DNA from: an uncultured Halobacteriovorax sp.
Lineage (GTDB): Bacteria > Bdellovibrionota > Bacteriovoracia > Bacteriovoracales > Bacteriovoracaceae
NCBI GenBank assembly: GCA_913061265.1
Contig: CAJXVS010000006.1
Span: forward strand, 62,001 to 126,000
Direction: 5' to 3'
DNA length: 64,000 nucleotides
In this document: piece by piece, positions 36,613-45,463 of the stretch
How the letters are laid out: each line of letters starts with the position of its first letter
Position numbering within the stretch: the stretch's first letter is position 1
Program-made: the position numbers and the translations under genes
The notes under the pieces: generated by a model
What the model was told of the DNA's origin: nothing
The model's input: only the letters and a program-made list of their open reading frames with translations
The model's database searches: none

Positions 36613-37524
36613 ATGAATAGCAAATTAGCCATTTTAACAATATGTACCACCTTAGCTTCATGTGCCGGGAATTATCAAAGACCTGAATCATTTGAAAGTA
36701 AGATGGCCCGGTTTAAATCTAAATCAGCTGATATCAATCGTGTTCCCGACTTTCAGGTAAGTTCTACGGCCAGTTTTAAAGCAAAACGAACCAGAGGTCC
36801 TGCCAGTGTTTCAAAAAAGTTAAAGAAAGACCTTTATACGGAACACACTAATAAAAAACTCTATTTCCTAACTCTTTTTACTCAGTACCATAACCTCTCA
36901 AAGTTTTCAGGGAGCGATACTGTTCAGAGTTTAAATGTCTGTCCTAGTTTTCATTCTATCTTAGTCGATCATAAAGATAAGTTCGAAGCAGAAGGTTATC
37001 AGGCGAATCAAAAAGTAAAAATTAATTATAATGCTGTTTATAAACCAGAAGTACTATCAGATGCCTCTAAGCTCTCTTCGTACCCTGAATTAATGTTACC
37101 AGTAACTAAAGACTCTCTTCATCCCAATGTTTCAGAGCTTATCTCAAGTAATAAAACTATTGGTGCAAAAGAAGCGGTTGAAAAGGCTGTTAATATTCAT
37201 TTAGAAAAAACACTTGATGAGTTAGCAGAGCTTTGTGATTCTGGAGCTAGTAGTAATTACTATATCTATGAAAACTTAATCACGCATATTAAGAAGCAAG
37301 GGTTTCGTCCTAATCAAAACAATATGAAGGTTCTCTTAAAGACTAGTATCTTTTCAAACCGCGCTTTAATAAAGAGCTTCGAGAAGTCCGCTTCTAAATC
37401 AAGAGGAAGAACCATCGCTAGTATAGGATCATCGCCAAAAGAGTTTTATACAGAGACCATGACAAATCGTCTTGGTGTTGAATGGTCAGAGACTTATTTT
37501 GATTCGATGACTTCTAATCGCTAA
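36613..37524 (+). CDS. lipoprotein of unknown function
   Basis: 303 residues from the ATG at 36613, set by CGGAGGAA; the in-frame extension to 36547 is rejected. Lipobox LASC at about residue 17-20. The mature protein is Lys/Ser-rich and mixed helical, with two further Cys (VCPSF, LCDSG). No family recognised. It ends the row of exported-protein genes begun at 33564 and lies 9 bases from the convergent bamB gene. Confidence 0.72.
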   Translation: MNSKLAILTICTTLASCAGNYQRPESFESKMARFKSKSADINRVPDFQVSSTASFKAKRTRGPASVSKKLKKDLYTEHTNKKLYFLTLFTQYHNLSKFSGSDTVQSLNVCPSFHSILVDHKDKFEAEGYQANQKVKINYNAVYKPEVLSDASKLSSYPELMLPVTKDSLHPNVSELISSNKTIGAKEAVEKAVNIHLEKTLDELAELCDSGASSNYYIYENLITHIKKQGFRPNQNNMKVLLKTSIFSNRALIKSFEKSASKSRGRTIASIGSSPKEFYTETMTNRLGVEWSETYFDSMTSNR

Positions 37525-37533
37525 GAGAGATTC

Positions 37534-38649
37534 TTAGCGAAAGATATAAAGTCTATTGCGGCTAGAGATAGTCGCAAGTTTATTTTCCCCTACCTGAAGA
37601 TTTCCAAAGATAGCCGAATGAGAATGACCTAAACTAAAAGCTTCAATTGATTTAAAGTTCCTAGGCCAAACTAAGAAGATCTTTCCAGAACTAGTAGAGA
37701 CAGCAAGCCTCTTTTTCCACCAAACAATACTTGAAAGAGCGTTTTTAGAAAGCTTCACTTTCTTTACTTCTTTAAAGTCTTCATCAAGATGAACAAGTTC
37801 CCCGTCAACAGTTCCAAAGACTAGGCTTTTCCCGTGAGAGATAGGAGCTCTTGTGAGGTTATACTGCAGCTTTCTTAGAATACTACCTGACTGCGGGTCC
37901 ATAACAGTTAGTGGACCTGACTGAGAGGCCATATAAAGCTTCCCTTGGTGAATCACTGGTGTTGAATCGACATCGACAAACTTAGAGCCGTCGTTGATTC
38001 TCGTCTCCCATAGAAGCACTCCCTCTTCGAGAGAAAAAGCAGCGACATGACCATCAGCGAAGCCGACGATGATCTTATCTCCAGCCACTAAAGGCTGACT
38101 GACTCTTTGTAAGGTCGTTGTATAGGCCACTGAGCGTTTATAGGCCCATAGGATCTTTCCACTTTGAGCGTCCAGAGCAAATATCTTATGATTTCTTGTA
38201 TGAACAAACATGCGGCCTTTATGGATGACAGGTTGAGATTCAACACTGGCCCCTAAATCTACTGCATATTTTAACTCGCCAGTAATTGTATGCCGGGCGT
38301 AAAGTCTTCCTTCGTTGGTTCCATAAACTAGGTACTCATTGTAGACAACAGGCTGAGAAAAATAGCCGCCCTTATCTTTATGACGCCAAAGTTCAGTTCC
38401 ATCTTTTAATTCGTAGGCCACCATTTCACCACTTCCGTTTCCAGCGAAAACAGAATCTTCATGAATAAGGGGTGAATTAAGAGCGATTGGTAAATTACCA
38501 GACTCGTAGATGGGGTCATGGTTCTTTATCCATAAAGGATAAAACTCAGTTCCCTTTTCTCTAATGGCCTCGACTCCAACAGTTTCATGGAGCCAAGCGC
38601 AGGAGTTTAAGAGACCTAAACACAATGACCAAAATATTAATTTTTTCAA
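37534..38649 (-). CDS. bamB: outer-membrane assembly lipoprotein BamB-like
   Basis: 371 residues from a TTG start directly abutting the upstream stop. Lipoprotein signal MKKLIFWSLCLGLLNSC. The body is a series of PQQ-type beta-propeller blades (YELKDGTELWRHKD, ALDAQSGKILWAYK, FSLEEGVLLWETR, MDPQSGSILRKL). BamB helps the BAM complex fold outer-membrane beta-barrels. The yfgM-bamB-der neighbourhood of gammaproteobacteria is kept here in part, which supports the call over a generic PQQ-repeat protein. Confidence 0.85.
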   Translation of the reverse strand: MKKLIFWSLCLGLLNSCAWLHETVGVEAIREKGTEFYPLWIKNHDPIYESGNLPIALNSPLIHEDSVFAGNGSGEMVAYELKDGTELWRHKDKGGYFSQPVVYNEYLVYGTNEGRLYARHTITGELKYAVDLGASVESQPVIHKGRMFVHTRNHKIFALDAQSGKILWAYKRSVAYTTTLQRVSQPLVAGDKIIVGFADGHVAAFSLEEGVLLWETRINDGSKFVDVDSTPVIHQGKLYMASQSGPLTVMDPQSGSILRKLQYNLTRAPISHGKSLVFGTVDGELVHLDEDFKEVKKVKLSKNALSSIVWWKKRLAVSTSSGKIFLVWPRNFKSIEAFSLGHSHSAIFGNLQVGENKLATISSRNRLYIFR

Positions 38650-39333
38650 TTATTTTCCTTGTTCGATATCTTCAAGATACAAGCGAGCAATCTTCATGAA
38701 CTCGGCATCTTTACCGTTATCCACTAAGTACTGAAGGTTTACCTTAGCCTTTTCTTTATTACCAGCTGATAAGTACAGCCTTCCTAGATCAAGGTAAAGC
38801 TTATCCTCCATAAGTTTTAACGAAGAACCGTTTAGGTTCTCTAAAACTTCAATGGCCTTTGTGAACTCTTTATTATCTTCATAGGCTGCGGCCAAGTGAA
38901 GGGAGATAATATTTGATAGAATAGGAGTCTTAAAACTTTTTAATCCAGGCTCTAGGATCTGAATAACTTCAGCCGTAGCTCCTTGAGTATTTAAATGCCC
39001 AGCAGCTTTAATAAGAACAGGTGCTAGTCCTTCAAAGCCAGAGACACTTGCTTCAAGAGCTAAATACTTCTGTACAAATTCAGCAGGCTTGATCTTTTTA
39101 TCAATCAATTGAGTATAAGGACCCTCTTGAAAAGTATAAATAGATGCTGCATGTTCTTGCGCCTTTTTATTGGCCATTGAACTGTATCCGCCATAAGCAA
39201 AGATTCCACCAATGATGACCACGAGAAGAACAACAACCATGGTTTTATTTTTTGCAATCCACTCACCCATTTCTGTCTGACTAAGTACATTGTCTATTTC
39301 CGTATTTGGAGCCATATCCGTTTTTGTGGCCAT
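38650..39333 (-). CDS. YfgM-like membrane-anchored TPR protein
   Basis: 227 residues. A short cytoplasmic N-terminus is followed by one membrane helix (about residues 32-50, MVVVLLVVIIGGIFAYGGY) and a periplasmic TPR region (LHLAAAYEDNKEFTKAIEVLENL, LDLGRLYLSAGNKEKAKVNLQ). It matches YfgM, which works with SecYEG and PpiD at the inner membrane. It is the first gene of an operon with bamB, which starts at the next base. GGAAAG precedes the ATG. Confidence 0.82.
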   Translation of the reverse strand: MATKTDMAPNTEIDNVLSQTEMGEWIAKNKTMVVVLLVVIIGGIFAYGGYSSMANKKAQEHAASIYTFQEGPYTQLIDKKIKPAEFVQKYLALEASVSGFEGLAPVLIKAAGHLNTQGATAEVIQILEPGLKSFKTPILSNIISLHLAAAYEDNKEFTKAIEVLENLNGSSLKLMEDKLYLDLGRLYLSAGNKEKAKVNLQYLVDNGKDAEFMKIARLYLEDIEQGK

Positions 39334-39369
39334 AAAGATCTTTCCTTTGCTTTATTGAATTTTCAAAAA

Positions 39370-39399
39370 ATTGTAGAAGGGCCGACTGTAAGTTGTCAA
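39370..39399 (-). promoter_or_regulatory. sigma-70 promoter for yfgM-bamB
   Basis: Minus strand TTGACA, 18 bases, TACAAT, about 37 bases before the start codon. Confidence 0.65.
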
Positions 39400-39466
39400 A
39401 AACAGACTAGCTAGCTAAGATATATTTGTTTCGCAATATTTTTAATAAACGCCAAGGATGACGCGT

Positions 39467-39955
39467 ATGTATAGAACCCTATCTCTAGTCTTAGTTAGTC
39501 TTTTACTCCTCGCACAAAGTGCCTTTGCCACGGACCGTCGTGGACGCCTAGGCGTGGGCATGAGCAACCAACTTAAGAACGACCAGCCGGCCATACACTT
39601 CAAGATTCAAAAGAGTAGCTCTTTTGCCTTTGGAGGACTTGCAGGGGTCTCTACGAGGGATGTAGGAGGCGGACATGGCTTTGGAGTTAAGGTCTACAGA
39701 AATCTTTTTGACGAGCCTCAGCTGACTTTTTATACCTCTGTTTTAGCGGCGCTTATAAAAGAAAAAACACTAACAGGCGATGATGAAGGCTTTCAGTTTG
39801 ACCTCACCGTCGGCTCTGAATTTAGTTTCGCAGGGCTCCAATCCTTGGGCTTTAGCTTTGAAACCGGCTTAAGTTTTAATAAAATAAATTCTGAATTTGG
39901 GATAGAAACTGTAGGGTATCACTTTATTACGGCGGGAATTCTCTTTTATCTCTAA
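39467..39955 (+). CDS. small outer-membrane beta-barrel-like protein
   Basis: 162 residues from ATG 39467, which has AAGGA at a better distance than the ATG at 39458. A signal peptide ends near SAFA. The mature part alternates polar and aromatic/hydrophobic residues with Gly turns (FAFGGLAGVSTRDVGGGHGFGVKVY, SLGFSFETGLSF) and ends FYL, as in 8-stranded barrels. Function unknown. It forms a pair with the next gene on the strand opposite to the yfgM-bamB and der genes around them. Confidence 0.7.
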   Translation: MYRTLSLVLVSLLLLAQSAFATDRRGRLGVGMSNQLKNDQPAIHFKIQKSSSFAFGGLAGVSTRDVGGGHGFGVKVYRNLFDEPQLTFYTSVLAALIKEKTLTGDDEGFQFDLTVGSEFSFAGLQSLGFSFETGLSFNKINSEFGIETVGYHFITAGILFYL

Positions 39956-39978
39956 TTAAAGCGGAAATAATCTTAAAT

Positions 39979-40746
39979 ATGCAAAAGCTTCTGATTCTTA
40001 TTCTTCTTCTCCCCTCTCTTTGCTTTGCTCAAGGACTTGGGGATGGATTCTCTATTGAAGAAGATGATTTACAGATTGGTGGGGATATCTTCACTGACTT
40101 CAATGAAGATGTTGAAGAGGCTCAGGTCTTAGAAGATGAGCGTTTCTTTAGGTACGGAAGATTCTTTAGTTTCGCAATTTCTCTAGGTCTTACTACTTTT
40201 GATGGTAACCGTGGAACAGCCTACGAGAACGATCCTCCAAGTTATGGTCTTTCTGTTTATTACTTTAATGATTTCTTTAATAGTTTTGGAATGGGATTTG
40301 AATACTCAAAGCACCACTTCTTCTCAGACCAACCAACCTTCGGCTTTCGTATTAACCCTCCAGGGCTTATTGAGATAAATATTCTTAGAGTCTTTTTTGG
40401 ATACCGTTATTATGTTGATACCGCCAACCTCGGAACGGCCATTACTTATTCAAACCCTTACTTTATTGGAAGAGTTGAATATTGGTATCTTACGAATAAG
40501 TTTATTGATCAATCAGCACTGGCCGATGATTCAGGCGGCGGCTTAGGCTTTGGAGCTGGATTTGGTCTTGAGTTTCCGATCAAGTTAAAAGAATCATATA
40601 TCGGTACAGAGTTTCTTTTTCATTCAGTCAATCTGCACGATAAATTCACTCAAAACTACCGCCCCCTTTCAGAGGGGCAGTTTGGTTTTGAAGACTTAAC
40701 TGGTAACGCTTATTCATTGATGATCAGCTATACCATGGGTTGGTAG
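39979..40746 (+). CDS. outer-membrane beta-barrel-like protein
   Basis: 255 residues with a signal peptide (MQKLLILILLLPSLCFA). After an acidic stretch (residues about 25-55), the sequence runs in amphipathic strands (RFFSFAISLGLTTF, NSFGMGFEYSKHHFF, VFFGYRYYVD, GAGFGLEF) and ends MISYTMGW, typical of an outer-membrane barrel with a C-terminal aromatic residue. Function unknown. It is 23 bases from the preceding barrel gene and 2 bases from the convergent der gene. Confidence 0.72.
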   Translation: MQKLLILILLLPSLCFAQGLGDGFSIEEDDLQIGGDIFTDFNEDVEEAQVLEDERFFRYGRFFSFAISLGLTTFDGNRGTAYENDPPSYGLSVYYFNDFFNSFGMGFEYSKHHFFSDQPTFGFRINPPGLIEINILRVFFGYRYYVDTANLGTAITYSNPYFIGRVEYWYLTNKFIDQSALADDSGGGLGFGAGFGLEFPIKLKESYIGTEFLFHSVNLHDKFTQNYRPLSEGQFGFEDLTGNAYSLMISYTMGW

Positions 40747-40748
40747 GA

Positions 40749-42506
40749 CTAATCTTTCTGAATGGCCCTAGCCTTGTTCTTTCCTAATCTTTTTTCCATG
40801 TCAGCACCAGTTCTAAAAATAAGATGAACAGGAGTGTTAACAATTTCAAATTCCTTTCTCAAACTACTTTGTAAGTAACGTCTGTAGTTGGCAGGAATCC
40901 CTTGAGACTTATTAGAAAAGAGAAGAAATGTTGGTGGGTCACTCTTTAGCATCGAGGCGTACTTCACCTTAAAAGGCTTACCGCTTGTTTTCTTCAAGAC
41001 GATTGAGTGTTTTGCAACAGTTTCTAAAACAACACGGTTTAAGACACCGGTTGGAATAGTTCTTCTTCTTACAATAGTTGTTTTCTTTAAACTTTTCTTA
41101 AGCTTATTGATCCCCGTTTTCTCAACAGCTGAGATTGGGATAATATCGCAAAAATCAAGCCATGGAATCTTGGCCCTAAGATCAAGAAGCCAGTCCTTTC
41201 TTTGTTCATCAGTCTTTAGAACTTCTTTCATAAGATCCATTTTATTAAGACAAACAATAACTGATTTCCCTTTTTCTAAGGCAATATCTAAAAGACGACA
41301 GTCTTGGTGACCAATACCTCTAGTGGCGTCGATCATATAGATAACAATATCTGATTCAGTAATACATCTAAGAGATCTATAAACCGATTGAGATTCAATC
41401 ACTCCATCTACATTAGACTTTCTTCTAATACCGGCGGTATCAACAATATGCAGAGACCTCCACCAAGAGTTTTCTGCTTTTGGTTCTACGGCTTCTTTTG
41501 AATCATCTTCAGGGTTAAAGACCTGATTATAGATCCTCTCTTCATTGTTCAGAACCGGCTCTATCATCTCTTTATCTGAAGGGATGAGGGCATTTTCTTC
41601 GTTAAAGGCCTGCTCCATTTTGACATAGACTTCAGCATTGTTTTTTCTAAATTCTTGATACTGTTGAAGGAGAAGACCATCATTCTTTCCGGCCTCCACT
41701 TCTTCTTCAAGAAAGATAGATTCTTTACCAAAGTAGAGATCAAAGTATCCTTCAATAGGATCAACAGTTGTTCCGGCAATATCTGAAACTAAGGCCCTTT
41801 CACTTCCAACTAATAAGTTTAGAAGAGTTGATTTCCCAGCGTTAGGTGCCCCAATTAAGGCAAGCTTTGAAGCTACTTTCTCTCTTGGAGTAACACCACG
41901 TTGAAGCCCAGGGGCCTCATCAACTTTATTATTAAAAGCGAGAACCTCTCTATGAATAGCTTCTCTTACATACTCAAGACCAAGGCCGTGAGCGGCAGAA
42001 ACAGTAAAGAGTTCTTCAGGGTTTAAACCAAGGGAATAGAATTCGTTTTCATCCCCACGCTGATTTTCCGTATCAAACTTATTGATAAGAAGCCAAAAGG
42101 GCTTTTTTCTAGATCTAATGAATTCCGCGATTCCTTGATCGTAAGGAAGCACGCCTTCTCTAGCATCAACAACAAACAGAACTAAGTCTGACTCATCAAT
42201 GGCAAGCTTGGCGTGATCGGTCATAATATTAAAGAAGTGATTGAACTCAACTTCTTTTTTATTAGCTCCACTCTCATCAATCTTCTGAGGATAGAATCCA
42301 CCAGTATCAACCATGATGGCCTCAACTTCTTCGTCAAAGTATGGGTCATCATTAAAAGTCGCCACACCATAATGCCTGTCTCTGGTAACACCAGGAAGGT
42401 CATGAGTTAAGGCATGATTCTTTCTCATTAATCTATTAAATAGAGAACTTTTCCCTACATTAGGTCTCCCAATAAGTGAGATGACCATATTACGCTTTGC
42501 TTTCAT
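40749..42506 (-). CDS. der: ribosome-assembly GTPase Der (EngA) with large insertion
   Basis: 585 residues from the ATG at 42506, which overlaps the era stop as ATGA; most Der proteins have 430-500. GTPase domain 1 has GRPNVGKSS and VDTGGF; domain 2 has GAPNAGKST, DTAGIRRK and NKMD. About 85 acidic residues (about 258-346) are inserted between G2 (AGTTVDP) and G3 (DTAG) of domain 2, where about 20 residues are normal; the usual TTRD is TTVD. The KH-like C-terminus is intact. Der acts in 50S subunit assembly. Confidence 0.95.
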   Translation of the reverse strand: MKAKRNMVISLIGRPNVGKSSLFNRLMRKNHALTHDLPGVTRDRHYGVATFNDDPYFDEEVEAIMVDTGGFYPQKIDESGANKKEVEFNHFFNIMTDHAKLAIDESDLVLFVVDAREGVLPYDQGIAEFIRSRKKPFWLLINKFDTENQRGDENEFYSLGLNPEELFTVSAAHGLGLEYVREAIHREVLAFNNKVDEAPGLQRGVTPREKVASKLALIGAPNAGKSTLLNLLVGSERALVSDIAGTTVDPIEGYFDLYFGKESIFLEEEVEAGKNDGLLLQQYQEFRKNNAEVYVKMEQAFNEENALIPSDKEMIEPVLNNEERIYNQVFNPEDDSKEAVEPKAENSWWRSLHIVDTAGIRRKSNVDGVIESQSVYRSLRCITESDIVIYMIDATRGIGHQDCRLLDIALEKGKSVIVCLNKMDLMKEVLKTDEQRKDWLLDLRAKIPWLDFCDIIPISAVEKTGINKLKKSLKKTTIVRRRTIPTGVLNRVVLETVAKHSIVLKKTSGKPFKVKYASMLKSDPPTFLLFSNKSQGIPANYRRYLQSSLRKEFEIVNTPVHLIFRTGADMEKRLGKNKARAIQKD

Positions 42507-43477
42507 CTTGCTCTCCAAACTCTATTAGAATCCGCTGATCTTGGAAGTCCAATTTCTTCTAGTACCCAATTGTTTTTAAACCATTTTGGGCTGACTTTAA
42601 CGTGAAGGTTTAAATGAACCTTTCCACCTGTCATTGCCGTAATCTTCTTTCTTGCTCTGGTTCCGATATCTTTAATCATTGATCCTTGTTTCCCTACTAC
42701 GATTCCTTTTTGTGAAGGTCTATTCACAAGAATCGCTGCCGAGATATGAGTATCAACATTCTCTTTAGTTTCTTTGTCTTTAAAGTCTCTATATTCTTCA
42801 ATCACAACGGCCACTTCGTAAGGAAGCTCTTCTTTTAAAAGTTGGAAGGCCTGCTCGCGGATATACTCAGTAGCGAAGAATCTTTCGTTTCTATTACTGA
42901 TATCACCGTCTAGGTAATGATGTGGACTCTCTGGAGCCTTGTCACAGATATCTCCCGTTAACTGATGAACATTGTCACCGGTTTTAGAACTTAAGATATA
43001 GTGATTGGTAATTGAAGGAACAATCTCTTTTGCAGCTGTCATGATCTCTTCAATAGGAAGAGCCTTAGGATCTTTAATAAGATCTAACTTTGAGAAGACA
43101 ACCCAAGTTTCAGCTAAGTCCTCTCCTTCCATTTGTCTGGCAAATTCAGCAAACTGAGGAAGAACGTTATAAGAGATATCGATAAGAAGAAGATTTAAAT
43201 CTGCTCCTGCACTTCCGCCTCTTGCCTGATCATTCATTCTTTTATTAAATTCAAGGTTTGATTTATGTAGGCCCGGAGTATCAACAAGAATGATCTCTGT
43301 GTGATCAATCGTTAAGATACAATGAAAACGATTTCTCGTTGTCTGTGGACGGTTTGTAACTATTGATAGGTCTGTTCCCATCATATAGTTAATCAATGAA
43401 CTCTTTCCTACGTTTGGTGCCCCTAAGACGGCAAGCATAATGCTTTTACTATCCGGGTGTTGGTCTTCAATTAACAT
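42503..43477 (-). CDS. era: GTPase Era
   Basis: 324 residues. G1 GAPNVGKSSLIN, G2 region NRPQTTRNR, G3 DTPGLH and G4 SKLD are followed by the KH domain (NRPSQKGIVVGKQGSMIKDIGTRAR) at the C-terminus. Era binds the 3' end of 16S rRNA and takes part in 30S maturation. It overlaps rnc by 11 bases and der by 4, so the three are coupled. GAGG precedes the ATG. Confidence 0.96.
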   Translation of the reverse strand: MLIEDQHPDSKSIMLAVLGAPNVGKSSLINYMMGTDLSIVTNRPQTTRNRFHCILTIDHTEIILVDTPGLHKSNLEFNKRMNDQARGGSAGADLNLLLIDISYNVLPQFAEFARQMEGEDLAETWVVFSKLDLIKDPKALPIEEIMTAAKEIVPSITNHYILSSKTGDNVHQLTGDICDKAPESPHHYLDGDISNRNERFFATEYIREQAFQLLKEELPYEVAVVIEEYRDFKDKETKENVDTHISAAILVNRPSQKGIVVGKQGSMIKDIGTRARKKITAMTGGKVHLNLHVKVSPKWFKNNWVLEEIGLPRSADSNRVWRAR

Positions 43478-44300
43478 GTATTACCTCTTCGTATAATTTA
43501 TTATTTAAGATTTTCTTAGCTAATATTTTCTCTGCTTTTTTCTTTGATTGATGTGTCATCGATGCAATGGTCTTATCTTTAAGAAGAACCTTTACTTCAA
43601 AGCCTCCACTCTCAAGAGAGTCTGCTTCGTAGACAGGATGCTCTTTATAAAGACTCATGGTCTTCTCTTGAAGCTTTGTCTTAGAGTCAAAGCTCTCTAA
43701 CTGAGCCAGGTCAAAGAACTTAACCTGATTTTCTTTTTCAATGAGTTCAACGATTTTATCGAGGAAGACTTCAGCTCCATCAATTCCTTGCTCCATATAA
43801 AAGACAGCGATTACTGATTCAACTACGTCGGCCAGGATAGCGTTCTTTTCAAGACCACCATTTTTAAACTCGCCCTTTCCAACAAGGATCAAATCCCCAA
43901 GACCTATAACTCGAGCAATCTCTGAGAGACTCTCTTCGTTAACAAGGGCACCTCTGAGTTTTGATAGTGGGCCTTCTTCAAGTTCTGGAAAAATATTTAA
44001 GAGCTTCTTGGAAACAAGGAGATCTAAGACAGCATCACCTAGAAACTCTAAGCGCTCATAAGAATTAAAATTTAAAGATTCGTTTTCGTGTTCAAAGCTA
44101 GTGTGGCAAAGAGCTTCGATAAGGGCCTTTGAATGATCTAGGCCTTTAAAAAGATTATCGTATTGGGTGTGGGATTTAAGGTTTTCGAAAAACCAGGTAA
44201 GAAAACCATCTCGGTCCTGTACTTTCATAGTAGCGTCATGAAAGAGCTTGGATGTTGGATATCCAGTCTGGATATCCGAAAAGGTCGTCTTAATTGCCAT
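43467..44300 (-). CDS. rnc: ribonuclease III
   Basis: 277 residues from ATG 44300; an in-frame GTG at 44309 lies inside a TATAAG -10-like element. The RNase III signature is ERLEFLGDAVLDLL, with the second acidic site at EKNAILADVVESVIAV; a dsRNA-binding domain fills the C-terminus (KTKLQEKTMSLYKEH to KKKAEKILAKKIL). The N-terminus is about 40 residues longer than in E. coli. It cuts double-stranded RNA in rRNA processing and decay. No ribosome site is seen, so translation may be leaderless. rnc-era is the standard pairing. Confidence 0.95.
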   Translation of the reverse strand: MAIKTTFSDIQTGYPTSKLFHDATMKVQDRDGFLTWFFENLKSHTQYDNLFKGLDHSKALIEALCHTSFEHENESLNFNSYERLEFLGDAVLDLLVSKKLLNIFPELEEGPLSKLRGALVNEESLSEIARVIGLGDLILVGKGEFKNGGLEKNAILADVVESVIAVFYMEQGIDGAEVFLDKIVELIEKENQVKFFDLAQLESFDSKTKLQEKTMSLYKEHPVYEADSLESGGFEVKVLLKDKTIASMTHQSKKKAEKILAKKILNNKLYEEVIHVN

Positions 44301-44462
44301 AGGGCCCACTTATATTCGAATTTAACGGGGCAAGCCCCAACTATTTGTTGCTTTGTACCAAAACGCTCTCGAGGATTCAAGCGTCTTGTCCCCTAAGCTC
44401 CATCCGTGTAGAATTTTCCTACTTTAAGCCCAAACTATAACGCTCCACACAAAAGGAATATT

Positions 44463-45461
44463 TTGGTTACTCAACGAGAAAAAGCAAATGTCGACCTCCT
44501 AGGATTACAGGATGAGTTCTTTGTCATGCTCAAGGGTAAGGGCCGTTCGATCAATACCTTAAAAAACTACAGAACCGACCTTGATTGCTTTAATAAATAT
44601 TTAAAAGACGTAGCTAAGAATGAAAGGCTTGATATTAGCGGCTTTTCTATTCCAGAGATTCAAGAATACGGTCATTTTCTCGAGAAGAAATACAATAGTG
44701 ATAACTCAAGAAGAAGACGGGTCCAGGCCTTACGTATGTTCTTTGATTACCTTGTTGAAGAAAAGGTCTTCGCCACAAACCCTGTGCGCAAGATCCCTAC
44801 TTCTCCAAAGTTCTTGGACATCCCAAGACCTACTCCCTTTGTCGATGTTAAGACCCTGTGGCAGTTCCTCCTAGAAGAATCAGTCAGTAAGCAACCTATG
44901 GTTAGGCTTATTGCTAAAAGAAATATCTGTACCCTACTTTTTATTTATGGAGCCGGCTTAAAAGTAAGTGACCTCTCTCAATTAAAGGTTGATCAGCTGC
45001 ATTTAGACGGTGAAACTCCAAGAGTTCTGATCAATCCCCCTAAGAGAGACCCCTATACAGTGCCTCTTCCGAAGATCTTTGTTGAAGTTTATAAAGACTA
45101 CGCTAAGACTTTAGTGACGATGAAAAGAGACTCGAATACTAAATTTGACTCTGTTCTTTTTAACGCCAACCCCTACCGTATTCTCTCTGGAGGGTTAAGC
45201 TCTAGAGGTATTGAGATCATCTTTGAAGAGTTTAGAAAGAAGTTAATGATTAACTGCACGGCCAAAAGCTTAAGACAGGCTTGTATATTTAAATGGCTTA
45301 AACAAAAACATAAAGACTCTCAAATTAAAGAATGGCTTGGGCTTGCCCCTAGTTATAATTTGAAAATGTACAAAGAGCACTTGAGCAACCACGCTCATGA
45401 AGATGGGTTCCTAGAAGAGCTGTACTTGCATTTTGTTCGAAAAGGTCTTCATAGAAGGTAA
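44463..45461 (+). CDS. tyrosine recombinase-like protein with degenerate active site
   Basis: 332 residues from a TTG preceded by AAGGA. It has the two-domain XerC/D layout: an N-terminal SAM-like core-binding domain (GRSINTLKNYRTDLDCFNKYL, to about 105) and a catalytic domain. The first catalytic Arg is Lys167 (YGAGLKVSD), the HxLRH box reads KSLRQ (His to Lys268, Arg271 kept) and the LGH His is Leu294; Lys194 and Tyr303 are kept. This suggests lost or altered strand-exchange activity, though the fold and DNA binding may remain. No att sites or phage genes lie nearby. Confidence 0.82.
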   Translation: MVTQREKANVDLLGLQDEFFVMLKGKGRSINTLKNYRTDLDCFNKYLKDVAKNERLDISGFSIPEIQEYGHFLEKKYNSDNSRRRRVQALRMFFDYLVEEKVFATNPVRKIPTSPKFLDIPRPTPFVDVKTLWQFLLEESVSKQPMVRLIAKRNICTLLFIYGAGLKVSDLSQLKVDQLHLDGETPRVLINPPKRDPYTVPLPKIFVEVYKDYAKTLVTMKRDSNTKFDSVLFNANPYRILSGGLSSRGIEIIFEEFRKKLMINCTAKSLRQACIFKWLKQKHKDSQIKEWLGLAPSYNLKMYKEHLSNHAHEDGFLEELYLHFVRKGLHRR

Positions 45462-45463
45462 GA

